A stretch of DNA of 64,000 nt from Tribonema minus (taxonomy: Eukaryota; Sar; Xanthophyceae; Tribonematales; Tribonemataceae): assembly GCA_017506865.1 (NCBI GenBank), contig JAFCMP010000547.1, positions 992,001 to 1,056,000 on the forward strand, given 5' to 3'. The translations under genes and the position numbers were made by a program. Shown here in pieces: positions 1 to 12,000 of this stretch. The notes under the pieces were generated by a model that searched no databases, was not told the DNA's origin, and saw nothing but the letters and a program-made list of their open reading frames with translations. Within the stretch, counting starts at the first letter, position 1. Every line of letters begins with the position of its first letter.

Positions 1-68
1 CCCGGCTTCGAAGAGTTTGTCGTCACGCACACGGAGGGCACGGGGCTGGAGGGTATCGAGGCATGCAG
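1..68 (+). CDS. VPS13: VPS13-like exon 1 (partial at window edge)
   Basis: Open frame PGFEEFVVTHTEGTGLEGIE runs from the first base to a GTATGT donor at 69. It leaves phase 2, which matches exon 2. The sequence alone is too short to recognise, so the call rests on frame and position. Confidence 0.5.
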
Positions 69-3000
69 GTATGTAGGTATTGGCGTTAATGGGGAGCATT
101 GTGCCTGATACTTGTAGATCAATAGCGGTGCGGAGAGCGCAAACGACGTGTGCCTACTGCCGCTGCTGCCGGATGCTAGATCAATAGCGGTCTGGAGAGT
201 GCAACAGACGCGTGCCCATACTTTCCTGCTCCTGCAACCTTTTTGGTCGATGCAATGCGACATTTTGAATCACCTGGCATCAATCACGGCGTAGCGCTGA
301 CCCTCCCCCTCGCGCGCGACGCGCAACGCAGGGGCGGCCTCGGCGACCAGCTCGTCGTGCGCTCCTCCCGCGCGTACCGCAGCGCTCAGCAGCAGCAGCG
401 GCAGCAGCAGCGGCGGCAGCGCGCGCCGCGCGCCGGCGCCGTCGTCTGGTCCGTCAACGGCGAGGCGTGCGCGGAGCTCGGCGCCGCGGCGGCGTGCGCG
501 CGCGTTGCCGCCGCGCGCCGCCCGATGCGTGTGCGCTACCGCGAGGTCGCGGCGTGGAGCGCTGCCGCGCTGCGCGTGGAGGCGGCGTGCGCCGGCGCCG
601 CGGCCGTGGTCGTCGACGACGCGCGCGGGCGCGACATGCCGCTGCTGAAGTTCAGGTGATGAGCGCTCATTCGCAATGCCGTCTTCGTTCGCCCGCATGC
701 ATTGCGGGTCGGTGCCACCTTTCCTGTTGAAAATGCATTTGCCCCCCAGTGCTCAGTGGTCAGGGGTTACACGCATGCTGAGCGCTGCCAGCGGCGCTGT
801 CTGCAGTCACCGTCACCGCACGCATCGTCAGTGATCTACTATTCAAGTGCAATGGGACAGCGAAAAACATGCAGAATCCTCCTGTGACCCTTCCCCCGTC
901 CCTGGGAAACCCTACCACGTCCCCCCCCCTTCAGTTGGTTAACCCCCCCCCCCCCCTTACATGCACGAATGCGGAGCAGGTTCAGCGCAGTGGGCCTATC
1001 CGGACAGGCGGGCCCGGGGGTGCTGCGCCAGCACACGCCTGCCCCCCCTGCGGACAGGGGGGGGGGGGAGTCACCTGCAGCAGTGTGCCGTTACGACACG
1101 AAGTGCGGGCTGAGCGTTGACAGCTACAACGCGCGCATCGGCCAGTGGGAGCCCCTGATAGAGGAGACGGCGCTCGAGGTGCGTTGCCGGAGGTTATTAA
1201 GTGCGTTCCGCTTGAAGAAGTGGACTGCATCTGAGAGCGGGGTTGCCTGCAGTGTCAGTTGCTCAGCGAGTCATGCTGGCCTCACGGCAATCAACGAGCT
1301 GTGCGTGCATTGTTGACAACAACATCAAGCTGTATTAGTAAGCTAAATCCACCTTGTGCTGGAGCTTAGTGCTGTCCCATGTACAGGTCTATGGACATTG
1401 AATCAAACTAGACCCGAACTTTTACAAGCGTCGCTGTACGAAATACACACACCATTTATGGTCGTCAACAGTACGACGACAGTACAACACGGCTGACCAG
1501 GCCCCGAACAATACCTAACAGCTATGCTAAGCCAACAGCCATGCTAAGTTGAATACCCCCAAGCTCACTTTCAAACGCTTCGTACCTACCTACCCACTCT
1601 GCGTGTCCAGGTCACCTGGGAGCGCGCCAGCGCATCGCTCGCGGGCGCCATCGCTGAGCGTTGCCACGCGCGCGACCTGCGCGTGACGTGCGCGCACGAC
1701 CTCAACGTCAACAACAAGCAACCATACTATGAAGTCAAATACCCCGAGCTCACTGTCAAGCGATTCGTACCTACCCACTCTCTGCGTGTCCAGGTCACCT
1801 GGGAGCGTGCCAGCGCATCGCGCGCGGGCGCCGCCGCCAAGCGCTGCTACGCGCGCGACCTGCGCGTGACGTGCGCGCGCGACCTCAATGTCAACGTCGC
1901 AGACGCGGCGCTGGAGACGCTGTGCGGCGCCGCACGCAACTGGGGCGGCGGCGGCGGCAGGGCGGCGGCGGCGCGGCGCGCGAGCATGAGCGGGAGGTGA
2001 GCGCTGCGTCCCCTAACCGTAACCCGGGTGCTGGATTTGGTCCTGATCATAGGGGCGGCAGCCCTGCTCACTGGGTTTGGCCCGTGGGCCCCATGCCGTG
2101 CAGCGCTGTGCCCGACTGTGGTGGCGCAAGCACAAGCGCTTTCCATGCCTGATGCTTACCCCAGTTCTAATCTCATGCCGGTAGCTGGTCGCGGCCCCTG
2201 CTACATGGAGCCTTGCGCAGTCCCTTCCAGACAATGTGCAAGGCAGCGAGGTACTAAGCTGGCGGGGCGAAGCGCCATGCAGGCGTGGCTGCGGGGCGAG
2301 AGCGACAGATATCCTCTCTCTAACTTCAGCTATGACCTCAACACAAAGGGCCGGCAAGCACCACAGAGGTCAAAATCAACACATAAGCTCATCCATTGCG
2401 CATTTTCCTGTTGGGGTCAAAGTCAGGGACAGGGCAAGGGGCAGACCGACATGACCTACAAACTCGCTTTCGTGGACACACGTGAACACTTGCGCATCCG
2501 CTCATGCACGCCTCATTCACGCGTGCCTACTTTGTTGTGGGAAGAGAATCATCACTCAAAAACCTCAAGGTGCCAACTTCAAAAACCTGTTCCTCTGCCA
2601 TCCGTGACGCCCCATGGGTCCGCCACCACGGCACAACCCCGCTTGCACACTCTCCCAGTGCCGCGCAGCGGTGCACACGCAGCATCAAACGTCAAACCCC
2701 TGTTTCCAATGCGTGTGTCCAACGTGCTGAATCGGCAGCTCCCCCGCCAGCGGCAGCGGCTCCCCCCGGCACACTCTCCCAATGCCGCGCTGCGGTGCAC
2801 ACGCAGCATCAAACATCAAACATAAAACCCCTTCTTTCAAAGCCTTTTCCCACTGTGCTGGCTCCACAGCTTCCCCACCAGCGGCGGCGGCGGCTCCCCC
2901 CCGCGCTCCCCCGACGCCACGGAGCGCTACACACCCTTTCTCCTGCGGAACCGCACGGGCCTCGCGCTGGAGTTCTGGACGCACGAGGCGCGCGTCTCGC

Positions 3001-6000
3001 GGCTCGCGCGCATCAGGGGCGCGGGCTGCGTCGTCGGCGGCGCCGCGGACTACGCGTTCGCTATCGGGTGGTCCGGAGGCCAGGTATGAGGTCAAGGATA
3101 GGGTCAGGGCTGGCATGAGCGTAGGAGTGGGGGAGCGGGTACTGTAAGCTACGTGGTTGTGGAAGAGTGGCCAGGTCTGCGATATGCACTACTATGGTAC
3201 GAGAAAGTTTACTGACGCACAAATTATGCGTTCGCTATAGGGTGATCCGGAGGCCAGGTATGCGCAATCAGGGGGATAGGTATAGTGGGGTGGGGTAGTT
3301 GCAGGAGCAGGAGCAGTGTCGCGGCTCTCGCGCATCCCTCGCGCATCAGGATCGTGGGCGGCGCCGCGGACTACGCGTTCGCGATAGGGCGGTCCGGAGG
3401 CCAGGTATGCGCAATCAGGGGCTGGAGCAGGAGAAGCGTTGGGGCTACGAAGTGAACTTTGCGTACGAATGGGGGCGCAGCGGACTGCGCGTTCGCGATA
3501 GGGTGGCCCGGAAGCCAGGTATGCACAATCGTGTGTGCGTGGTTAGGGTTAGGTATAGTGGGGTAGGGTAGTCGCAGGAGTAGGAGTAGCACTGGGGCTA
3601 GAAAATGAGTTTTTTTGCAAGCAGAGGTGCTGCGAACTGTGTGTTTGCGATAGGGCGGTCCGAAGGCCCGGTATGCACAATGAGGAATGGGGGCGGGAAT
3701 AGAGTCCGCGTAGGGATAGGGCAGGAGAGAAGTATACTTGCGAATGGCGGCAGCTGTGGACTACCCATTTATGGGTGGACAGGAGACCAGGTAGGATACG
3801 GGGCACGATGAGGGTTATGGGTAGGGCTGGGGTCTGAAACGGCCTGGACGCCAGGCGCAAGGCTAGGGTTGTGGTCCAGATGAGAGTCAGCGGTGCAGTC
3901 AGGTGCAAGGGCTACTGTAGCAGTCCTCTGATTTCACTCACCCGCTTTTTTTTTTGTGTACACTGCCTCGCAGCCATCTTGTCGTACTGTTATGCAACCA
4001 CACAGTACTGTCGATATCCTCACTGCCTCACCCACTCCTGCATTTCTCATCGCCCACTGCCTACCCCCTTCGGCTGTAACTGTAATTTTGCTCCGTGACA
4101 GTGCGGCGCTCTTGACCTGACATTCTGCTCTTTGCAAACTCCTCTACCTATGACACCGCAGTATCGTTCCGCGGCAGTGCGGCGCGATTACGATGGCGCC
4201 AGCCTCCTCAGCCTGCGCCTGCTCGGGCGCGAGGCCACGGACGCGCAGCCGCTGCTCAATCTCCCCCTGATCAGGGCGGGCACGCTGCGCCTGGAGTGCA
4301 GCCTGCTGCTCGGCGATGACGGCGACGGGTGAGCAGCTTCAACGCCGTCATGCGTCATAGTCATCTTTACACTATGGTACTGCGAAGTACGTGGAGCATT
4401 ATGCGTCAAGAGCGTAAGAAACCCAGGTACTTAGAGATGGTTCATCATTGTGATTGAACCTGCCGCTGATCAGGGAGGGTACGCTGCGCCTGGTGTGCAG
4501 CCTGCTGCTCCGGGACGGTGGTGGAGGGTGAGCAGCTCTAAGGCCGAGACGCGTCCTTGTTATTGGTACAACATGATGTGTGCTGATTGTTGCACAACAT
4601 GATGTGTTGATTGTTGTACGTCGAGAGCAAACCAAATCCAGGTACTTCTGGTTTCTGTTCAGGATGTTATTGGTGCCATGCTGCTTGCGCATGGAACACG
4701 TATCCCGGAATCAGCCAGCAAATTTTGAACCATGTACCATCACGCAGGTCATACCCGGTGCCAATGCTTCTCCGGACCTGGTATGCAATGATTCATGTCA
4801 CTCACTCGCCCCCCCCTCCCTCGTCACCCGTCCCCCCTGCCCGCGGCAGCGCTCTGCAGAGCCCCCCGCAGTCGTGCGAGGTCATCTGGGAGGTGCGCCT
4901 GGAGTCCGGCCGACGCGTTCTCACGCTGCGCTCCGCCGTGGAGCTTGCCAACCTGACCTCTCTCCCCCTAGAAGTCAGCGCTCAGCACTGTTCAGCGCCC
5001 GGCGCCGCCGCCGATGCTGCGGCGGCGGCGGCGCCGGGGGAGGAGGAACCGCACAGCGCCGCCAACGGGGGGGCGGCAGGGGATGCTGTCCCCCCTGCGC
5101 CCCCCTATGTCGCGCACATCGCGCCCGGCGAGCGGCACGCGCTGCCGCTGCGGTGGAGCGCTGCCAACGATGTGCGCGTGCGCCCTCTCTTGGACGCGGC
5201 GGCGGCGGCGGCGGCGGCGGCGTACGAGTTCAGCGCTGTGTCGGTGCTCGCACGACACGGCGACGAAGCCAGCAACGGCGGCGGTGGCGGCGGCGGCGGC
5301 GGCGGAGAGGCGCACGCCGTGTGCTTGCCGAGCGCCGCGCACAGCGGCGGCAGCAGCAGCAATCAACATGGCAGCAGCGGCGGTACCGGCGCTCGCGGCC
5401 CGCTTTGCTTGCATTTGTTTACAGAGGGCGGCCCTGGCGTACGCGCGCTGCGCTCGTCGACACCCCGGAGCCTGCTTCAGTATCGCCCGCTGACCGTGGA
5501 GGTGAGACTGGCTGACTGCGCTCTGCTGTGGCGAGCAGTGCTGCTGTTGAGCGGCAAGCTGGAGCGTTAAATCGTTTGCTCGCGTACGGTCAAATGCTCG
5601 AGCTGAGCGGCACATGACGCTTCCTGAGACGCGGTCATGGAGGGGCAACGCACTGTCCTGGTATGCTTGTGCCTAGTTGTGGAGTGCCACTTGGAGAGGC
5701 GTGACTGCTATGCCAGCATTGTGTCGCTCTTGATGTCTTAGGTTTAGGGTCAGGGTTAGGGTTAGGGTTAGCCCGTACACTGGCGCATCTGGCGCAACAT
5801 CAGGACTCTCCCTGACCCGACACTGTGACTTGTACTGACTCTACAATGTCGGAAGAGTGCTGTCTGAAGTGCGCTCCCATATCTGCAGGACGGCCTGGCA
5901 GTGTCCTCACAATGGCAAGCGTCTGCCAATTCCTCGTTTGATAGCGCTTTGTGGAAACTGTGACGACTGCCAGTCCGCTTTGCTTGAAGTACAAGACGCC

Positions 6001-9000
6001 ATGAAACTGCAAGCAAACCAGTACTGGTCCTGGTACCTGTCCCACGTGCGCAAATTGCGGGTGCGCGCGTTCTTGGTTCTACGGAACGTGCTCCTGGTCC
6101 CTGCGTGCTGGCTCACCCACCCTTTCCTTTGCTGATATTATAGCGCTCCATTACGACCACAATGGCAGCCAGTTCGAGGTGTTTGTATCTCAAAGCACTG
6201 CATGCAAACTAGTATCAATCACGATCCTCACGTGCGCTTTGCAGGTGCGCGCGTTCCTGGTTCTGCGGAATGCACTTCCGGTCCCCGCGCGCTGGCGCGT
6301 CTTCGCCAGCCGCACGTCTGAGGCGCTGTCGGAGGGAGCACTGCCACCGGGCGGTGCCGTGCACGTCTATGAGGCCTGTACGCTTCACGAGGCGCCGCTC
6401 GTGTCATTCCAGGTATGTATGGGGGCTTGCTCCAGTGTTGCAGGGCATGCGAGACAGACAAGCTGAGACAACATTACACATGACACAACACCTCTGTCGG
6501 TGCTCCGTGTTGAGGATAGCCTGAATGTCACTTTGAGCAACAAGCGATGGGGTCATGCTCATAAATAGTCTACCGCGTCACCGCTTCTTGATGACCGCAC
6601 GCACAGACTGAGGGCTTCTTGTGGACGTCCCTGCACCGTGTGCCGGTGCCGCCACGCCTGCAACGTTCATGTTCCCGCGCGGCGCAGTGAACACACAACG
6701 CTGTGTTGCAAAGGCGCCGCTGGCCACAAACCCTAACCCCATCGACGACACGCACAGAAGTAACCCTCGCTGTAATACCTAACGGCCTGTGCAGATTGAG
6801 GGGTTTCAGTGGACGTCCCTGCAGCGCGTGCCGGTGCCGCCGCGCGCGCGGACGCACGCTTTCGACGCGCAGCGCAAGCGCCCGTCGCTGCAGCAGCGCG
6901 CCGCCTCCGAAGCGGGGGACGATGCCTGGGGCACGTCAACTTCAACTTCAAGTGGCGTGGCGGCGGCGCTGCCGTCAGCGTGCGAGGTCATCAGCTGCTG
7001 CAACGCCGCCAACCAGCTGCTGTACCTGAATCTGCTGGTGCGGGCGCCGCGGCCGGGCGCGCTCGCTGCCACGCTCGCCGCGGACTTCTGGATCCGTAAC
7101 CTCAGGCGAGTGGGGAACAGGCCTAAAAGAGTGTGAAGTTTTTGCGAAGAGTCTGGGATAGGCAGCAGCATGTGCATCACTTCTTGCTTGGCACCGACCA
7201 GCAAGACTACTAGTAGGCACACAGCTGTAGCAGAGTACTAGCTGGTAGGCTAGCATAGGAAGACTTTTGGGTTCGCAACCTCAGGCGAGTACCTCAGAAT
7301 CCAAGCTCCTAGGGCGCAGCGCAGGATAGGCTGCTGCATTGAAGCGCATTTTTCGATTGCATAGGCAACCCGGCCTCTCTGGGGCCTTGTACATAAAAAT
7401 TCAGAAGTACCTTAGAGTCACCTACCAGGGAAGCGGTTTTGGTCATGTCACGACGCACTTATGCTATAGTAACCTGTAAGCGTAACCCTCAGGTGGGCGT
7501 GTGACGCCTCAGTTGCAATGAAATAGGGCTTGCGCTGTGTTGCAAAGCTTTGTGCGCGACCAGCCCTCTCAGACCACCAATATCATTCTAGATGACGCCT
7601 ATTGCAGAGGAAGGGACAGGCAGGAAAGGAGTGTTGGTCGGCTCTCTGGTCGGGCGAGCACGGGTTCTGATCACGGCGGAGCAGACGAGGCTAGCAAATT
7701 CATGCTGCAAAGTACACAGCATCAATACCTTGAAACCTTGTCCAGATGTGCAGCGGCGATTGAGCCAGCAGTGCACGAGCAAGCATGACGGTGCGTTGTA
7801 GGATATCAGGGGTCGGGTGGCCGTAGGGGAAAGGTTTCTGGCCATATCATTAGCTCATGTGCGTTGCTTCCGCTAGCTTTGCGCTGGCGAATGACGAAGT
7901 CGACGTTGGATGCAATTCCCATTTGACCCCCCCCCCCCCCCCCCTCCCCGCGGCCCCCCCTGCATGCAGCAGCACTCAGCACTCCCAGCCCAGTGCCTGA
8001 GCCTCGCCACCTCCTGCTCACGCGCTCATTGTGTCGCTTCATACCCTCAAACCTGCCTGATGTGCTGACATGGCTGATGGCTGCTCACACCACGCCCGCC
8101 ACCTGTCCGACCCCCCTGTACCCCTGCAGTCAGCTGCCGCTTGCGCTGGGTGAGCCGCTGATGCGCGGCGCGGCGCCCGCTGCCGGCAGCAGCGCTCACG
8201 CGCCTGTCAGCCCCACAGGCGGTGGCGGCGGCGGCGGCGGCGCGGATGCTCAGCTGGACTTGACAAGCCCCCACGAGATCATGCTGGCGCCCATGCAGGA
8301 GGTGAGCGAGCATGCAATAGATGATTACGCGGAGGTGGCACTCGAGAGTAGCTTTCCGCACCAAGTGTGCACCCTCGTCTCATTTGCAGCTGGTGCGCCA
8401 GCGGAGGACGGCTGCCAGCGGCGAATGCATGGCCAACGATATGGCGCTCACCAGTTTTCTCAATCATGATTCTGGTGGCGCGTGCGCAGCCGCCAGCATT
8501 AAATGCATGGGCGACTGCCGATGGCGACTGCCTTTGCATCACACTTGACACATGCGCTTCTGCCGCCCCCCCCACGCGGTCGTCTGTCGCGGAGGAGGCG
8601 TTTGAAGTTCTCAATGGCGCGCTTCTGCTGCCGCCGGCGCAGTCTCTGGTGACAAGGGAGGTGTTCAAAGCACCGCCGCACTGCAGCTGTCGCAACTCGT
8701 CTGTAAAGCGCACTCATCGAGACTGCGCGCCGGCCGCCTCGTCACTTCCGCCCCCTGCGCAGTCATCGCTCATGCAGGAGTTGACTCGTGAAAACGCCTT
8801 GATGCGCGAGTGCGTAGCGGGGCTGTTTGACACCGGAGCTTTGCAATGCCGCCCTATCCACAGGTGGCGTGTGCGCGGACACAAATCGCCGGCATTGAAC
8901 ACACGAACGACTGCCGATGGTGACTGCCTTTTAATCCTGCCTGACACGCGTTTCTGCCGCCCCCGCCCCCGCTACGCAGTCATCCGTCGTGAAGGAGGTC

Positions 9001-12000
9001 TTTGAAGTTCGCCCCCTAACCGCAAGTTTGTTGTGGCGCCCCCTGCGCAGTCGTCCGTCACCGAGGAGGTGTTTGAAGTGCGCGTCGAGGACCCCAGCGG
9101 GCGGCGCGAGACGCTCTGGTGCACGGAGTTCGGCAACCCGCACCCGTCGCCGCCGCAGGTGCGCCTGCCCGGCGCCGGCTGGCGGTGGGCGACGCCGGAG
9201 TGGCGGCTCGACGTGAGCGGCGCCGTGGCGCGCGACGTGCCGGGGCTGCAGGTATGTATGTATGGATGTTTTGATTTGTTTCCATGTATGTATTGATACG
9301 TGTGGCACCACGCGGTTGCATCATGGAGCTTCTTGTACCGGAGTGGCGGCTCGACATGAGCAGCGCCGTGGCGCGCGACGTCCCGGGGCTGCAGGTTTTT
9401 TTTGGCCCCAATCTTCCCCAAGGTTGCCGAAAGTCTGATATCGGCGTGCGAGCATACATTTGGCAGCACGCGGTCGCAGTGTGGGAGTTCTTGTGCCGGA
9501 GCAGCGGCTCGACATAAGCGGCGCCGTGGCGCGCGACGTGCCGGGGCTGCAGGTATGTAGGTATCGGCGTGCGAGCATATATGTGGTAGCACGCGGTCTT
9601 GTACCGGAGTGGCGGCTCGACATGAGCGGCGCCGTGGCGCGCGACGTGCCGGGGCTGCAGGTATGTAGGTATCGGTGCGCGAGCATACGTTTGACAGTGC
9701 GCGGTTGCAATATGGAGGTTCTTGTACCGGAGTGGCGGCTCGACATGTGCGGCGCCGTGGCACGCGACGTGCCGGGGCTTGAAGTACGTAGGTATCTGCG
9801 TGCAAAAGTACATGTGGCGGCACGCGGTTGCAGGATCGAGGGCGTTGTAGCCATGGCTCCGGAGACGATGGTGACGTATTCGGTCATGTGACAGAGGCAG
9901 GGGCAGTGTATACGGTTGTGTAATGGAACGCCCCTGGCTCATTGTTCATGTTGTGTGCCTTGCCGACACTGAGTGCTGGACACTAAGCCTGCCCCAGAAG
10001 AGCGTCAGGTTATCGTCGCACGATACAGCGTAGACACCGACAGCACCTGGTGGGCTGCGAGGTTGCAGCGGCTGGCAGCAAGCGCCATTTGCTGCTGAGC
10101 AGCGCTGATGGGTCAACCTGCCATGACTGTTGTGTTGACTGGCACGGCTCTCAAATAGGCAGCGTGTCAAGCAGGCAGCAGACCCCTCTTCTCTCTCAGA
10201 CAGGGCAGCGGCTGAGAGCAGACACGCACAGGCACATCTGCACGCGCTTGTCGGCGGACTTACGAAGAGAGTGCGTATGCGTGCGCGCGGCGAATAGGGG
10301 CGACTTGAGTGGAAGCACGCAGACTGCGGGCATCACATGGAAACAAACCGGATGGACCGGCCTCTGCTCTCTCAACTTCATCTCAACATATTGAACTCGT
10401 TGTTTTTCTGATGTTCAACTTCAACTCCTGAACCTCAACAGGGCGGCGGCTGGGAGTCAAGCGACAGGCGCGTCGGCACCGCCTACGGCAACGCCTGCTT
10501 CAGCCCACTGCGCACGTTCTCGGACTTGGAGCGCGTGCGGCGGCGACGCTGGACGCGGACGCGCGAGCGCTGCCGCGCTGATGACGCTGAGCGCTTCCAC
10601 AGCAGCAGCAGCAGCAGCAGCAGCGCTCAGGGCGGCGGCGTCGTGCTGTACCAGCCGTCCTCCTCGCTGATGGGGGGGGGCGAAGGCGGCGGCGGCGGCG
10701 CCAGCACGCACGCGCTGCTGTGCATCAAGGTGACGGCCGGAATTAAAGTAACCCGATGAGGACCTACCTGTCGACGCATGAAGCTCTAGGTCGACAGTGT
10801 TGTCGCAAAGTTAAATGCGCGCATGAATGAGGCTTGGTGTTTCAGGCGGGTGTCAGCAGTAGGCTGGATCATTGCGTCTGTACAGGGACCATAGATGGGC
10901 ACTAATTGCCCGCTGTGATGTCGTCTCACGAGCTGCACAGAACCTACTAGTATTCGTCGAGTGTCCGCTGTTTTGTCTGTGCCGGGAGCCGTCGATTTGT
11001 GGACGTTCGTTGCTGTGAGCGCGCAAAGGGCAGGCACCTGCTTTTTTGATATCGTACTTCGACCGGTTAGCGCTTTGAGGCCTCAACCAGTCTGCAAGGC
11101 AATCTTAGCTAGTGCAAGCCTTTATTATCCTGCATGTACTGCAGTCGCACAGCGCTCTCATGCCCAAGGGTCAGGGCCAGCCAGACGACTTGGGGGATCA
11201 GGGAGAGGATCAAAATAGTATCAGAAGCAGCCTTGAGGTATTAGGACAAGATTGGGCATGCTAAGGGTGAGCGTCAGAATAGGTCATGGCGCTCTCTATG
11301 CCATGCTCAACGCGCTATCTCCCCATGACAGCCGGTCTGCCGCTCCGCTTACCTCCCCCCCTGCCCCCCACGTTGGTCGGAACACTGCGTGGAGGGCCTT
11401 AGGGTCAAAATCAAGTATCATAGAGTAAGGGTCAAAGTCAGATCATGGCTCACGGCACGCACACATCCATCCTGCCGCCACCGCCGCATTCACCCTAACC
11501 CCAACCCTAGCCCTGGCCCTGACCCTACCCCAACAGGTCGGTGACAGCGCGTGGTCGCGCCCCGTCGGCGTAGGCGTGCGTGGCGCAGGTCTGCCCTAGG
11601 CTCGAAATCAAGTAGAAATATGGTAGATTTGGTCTCAAACTCAGGTCATGGCACACGGCACGCATGCTCGTCAAACCTCTATCCTGCTGCCGCCGCCGCA
11701 TTCATCCTAGCCCTAGCCCTGGCCGTGACCCTACCACGACAGGTCGGCGACAGCGCGTGGTCGCGCCCCGTTGGCGTTGGCGTGCGCGGCGCGGGGGGGG
11801 TGCTCGAGATCCCCGGCGCGCGTTATCCCGCGGCTGCAGCGTCCCCTGATGGGGGCGGCGGGGGGGGGCTGCTCGGCCTGGGCCAGGGTCCGGGGGTCGT
11901 GCGGCCTGCGGCGGCATCCGCAAGGGGGTCTACGCTGTACGAGCTGAGCTATAAGGTAAGCACTGAAGTGGCAGGGAGGGCTTTGGGCGCGGCACTAACT

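Noticed and set aside
4992-5648. - strand frame of 218 residues opposite exon 7
   Set aside because: Shadow of the SHR-BD exon, whose + strand sequence is clearly conserved.
5735-5771. Chromosome end
   Set aside because: The tract is short and lies within an intron flanked by exons of one gene.
9336-9790. CRISPR-like regular repeats
   Set aside because: Repeat units are copies of exon 11's end with a splice donor, they are diverged, and the genome is eukaryotic.
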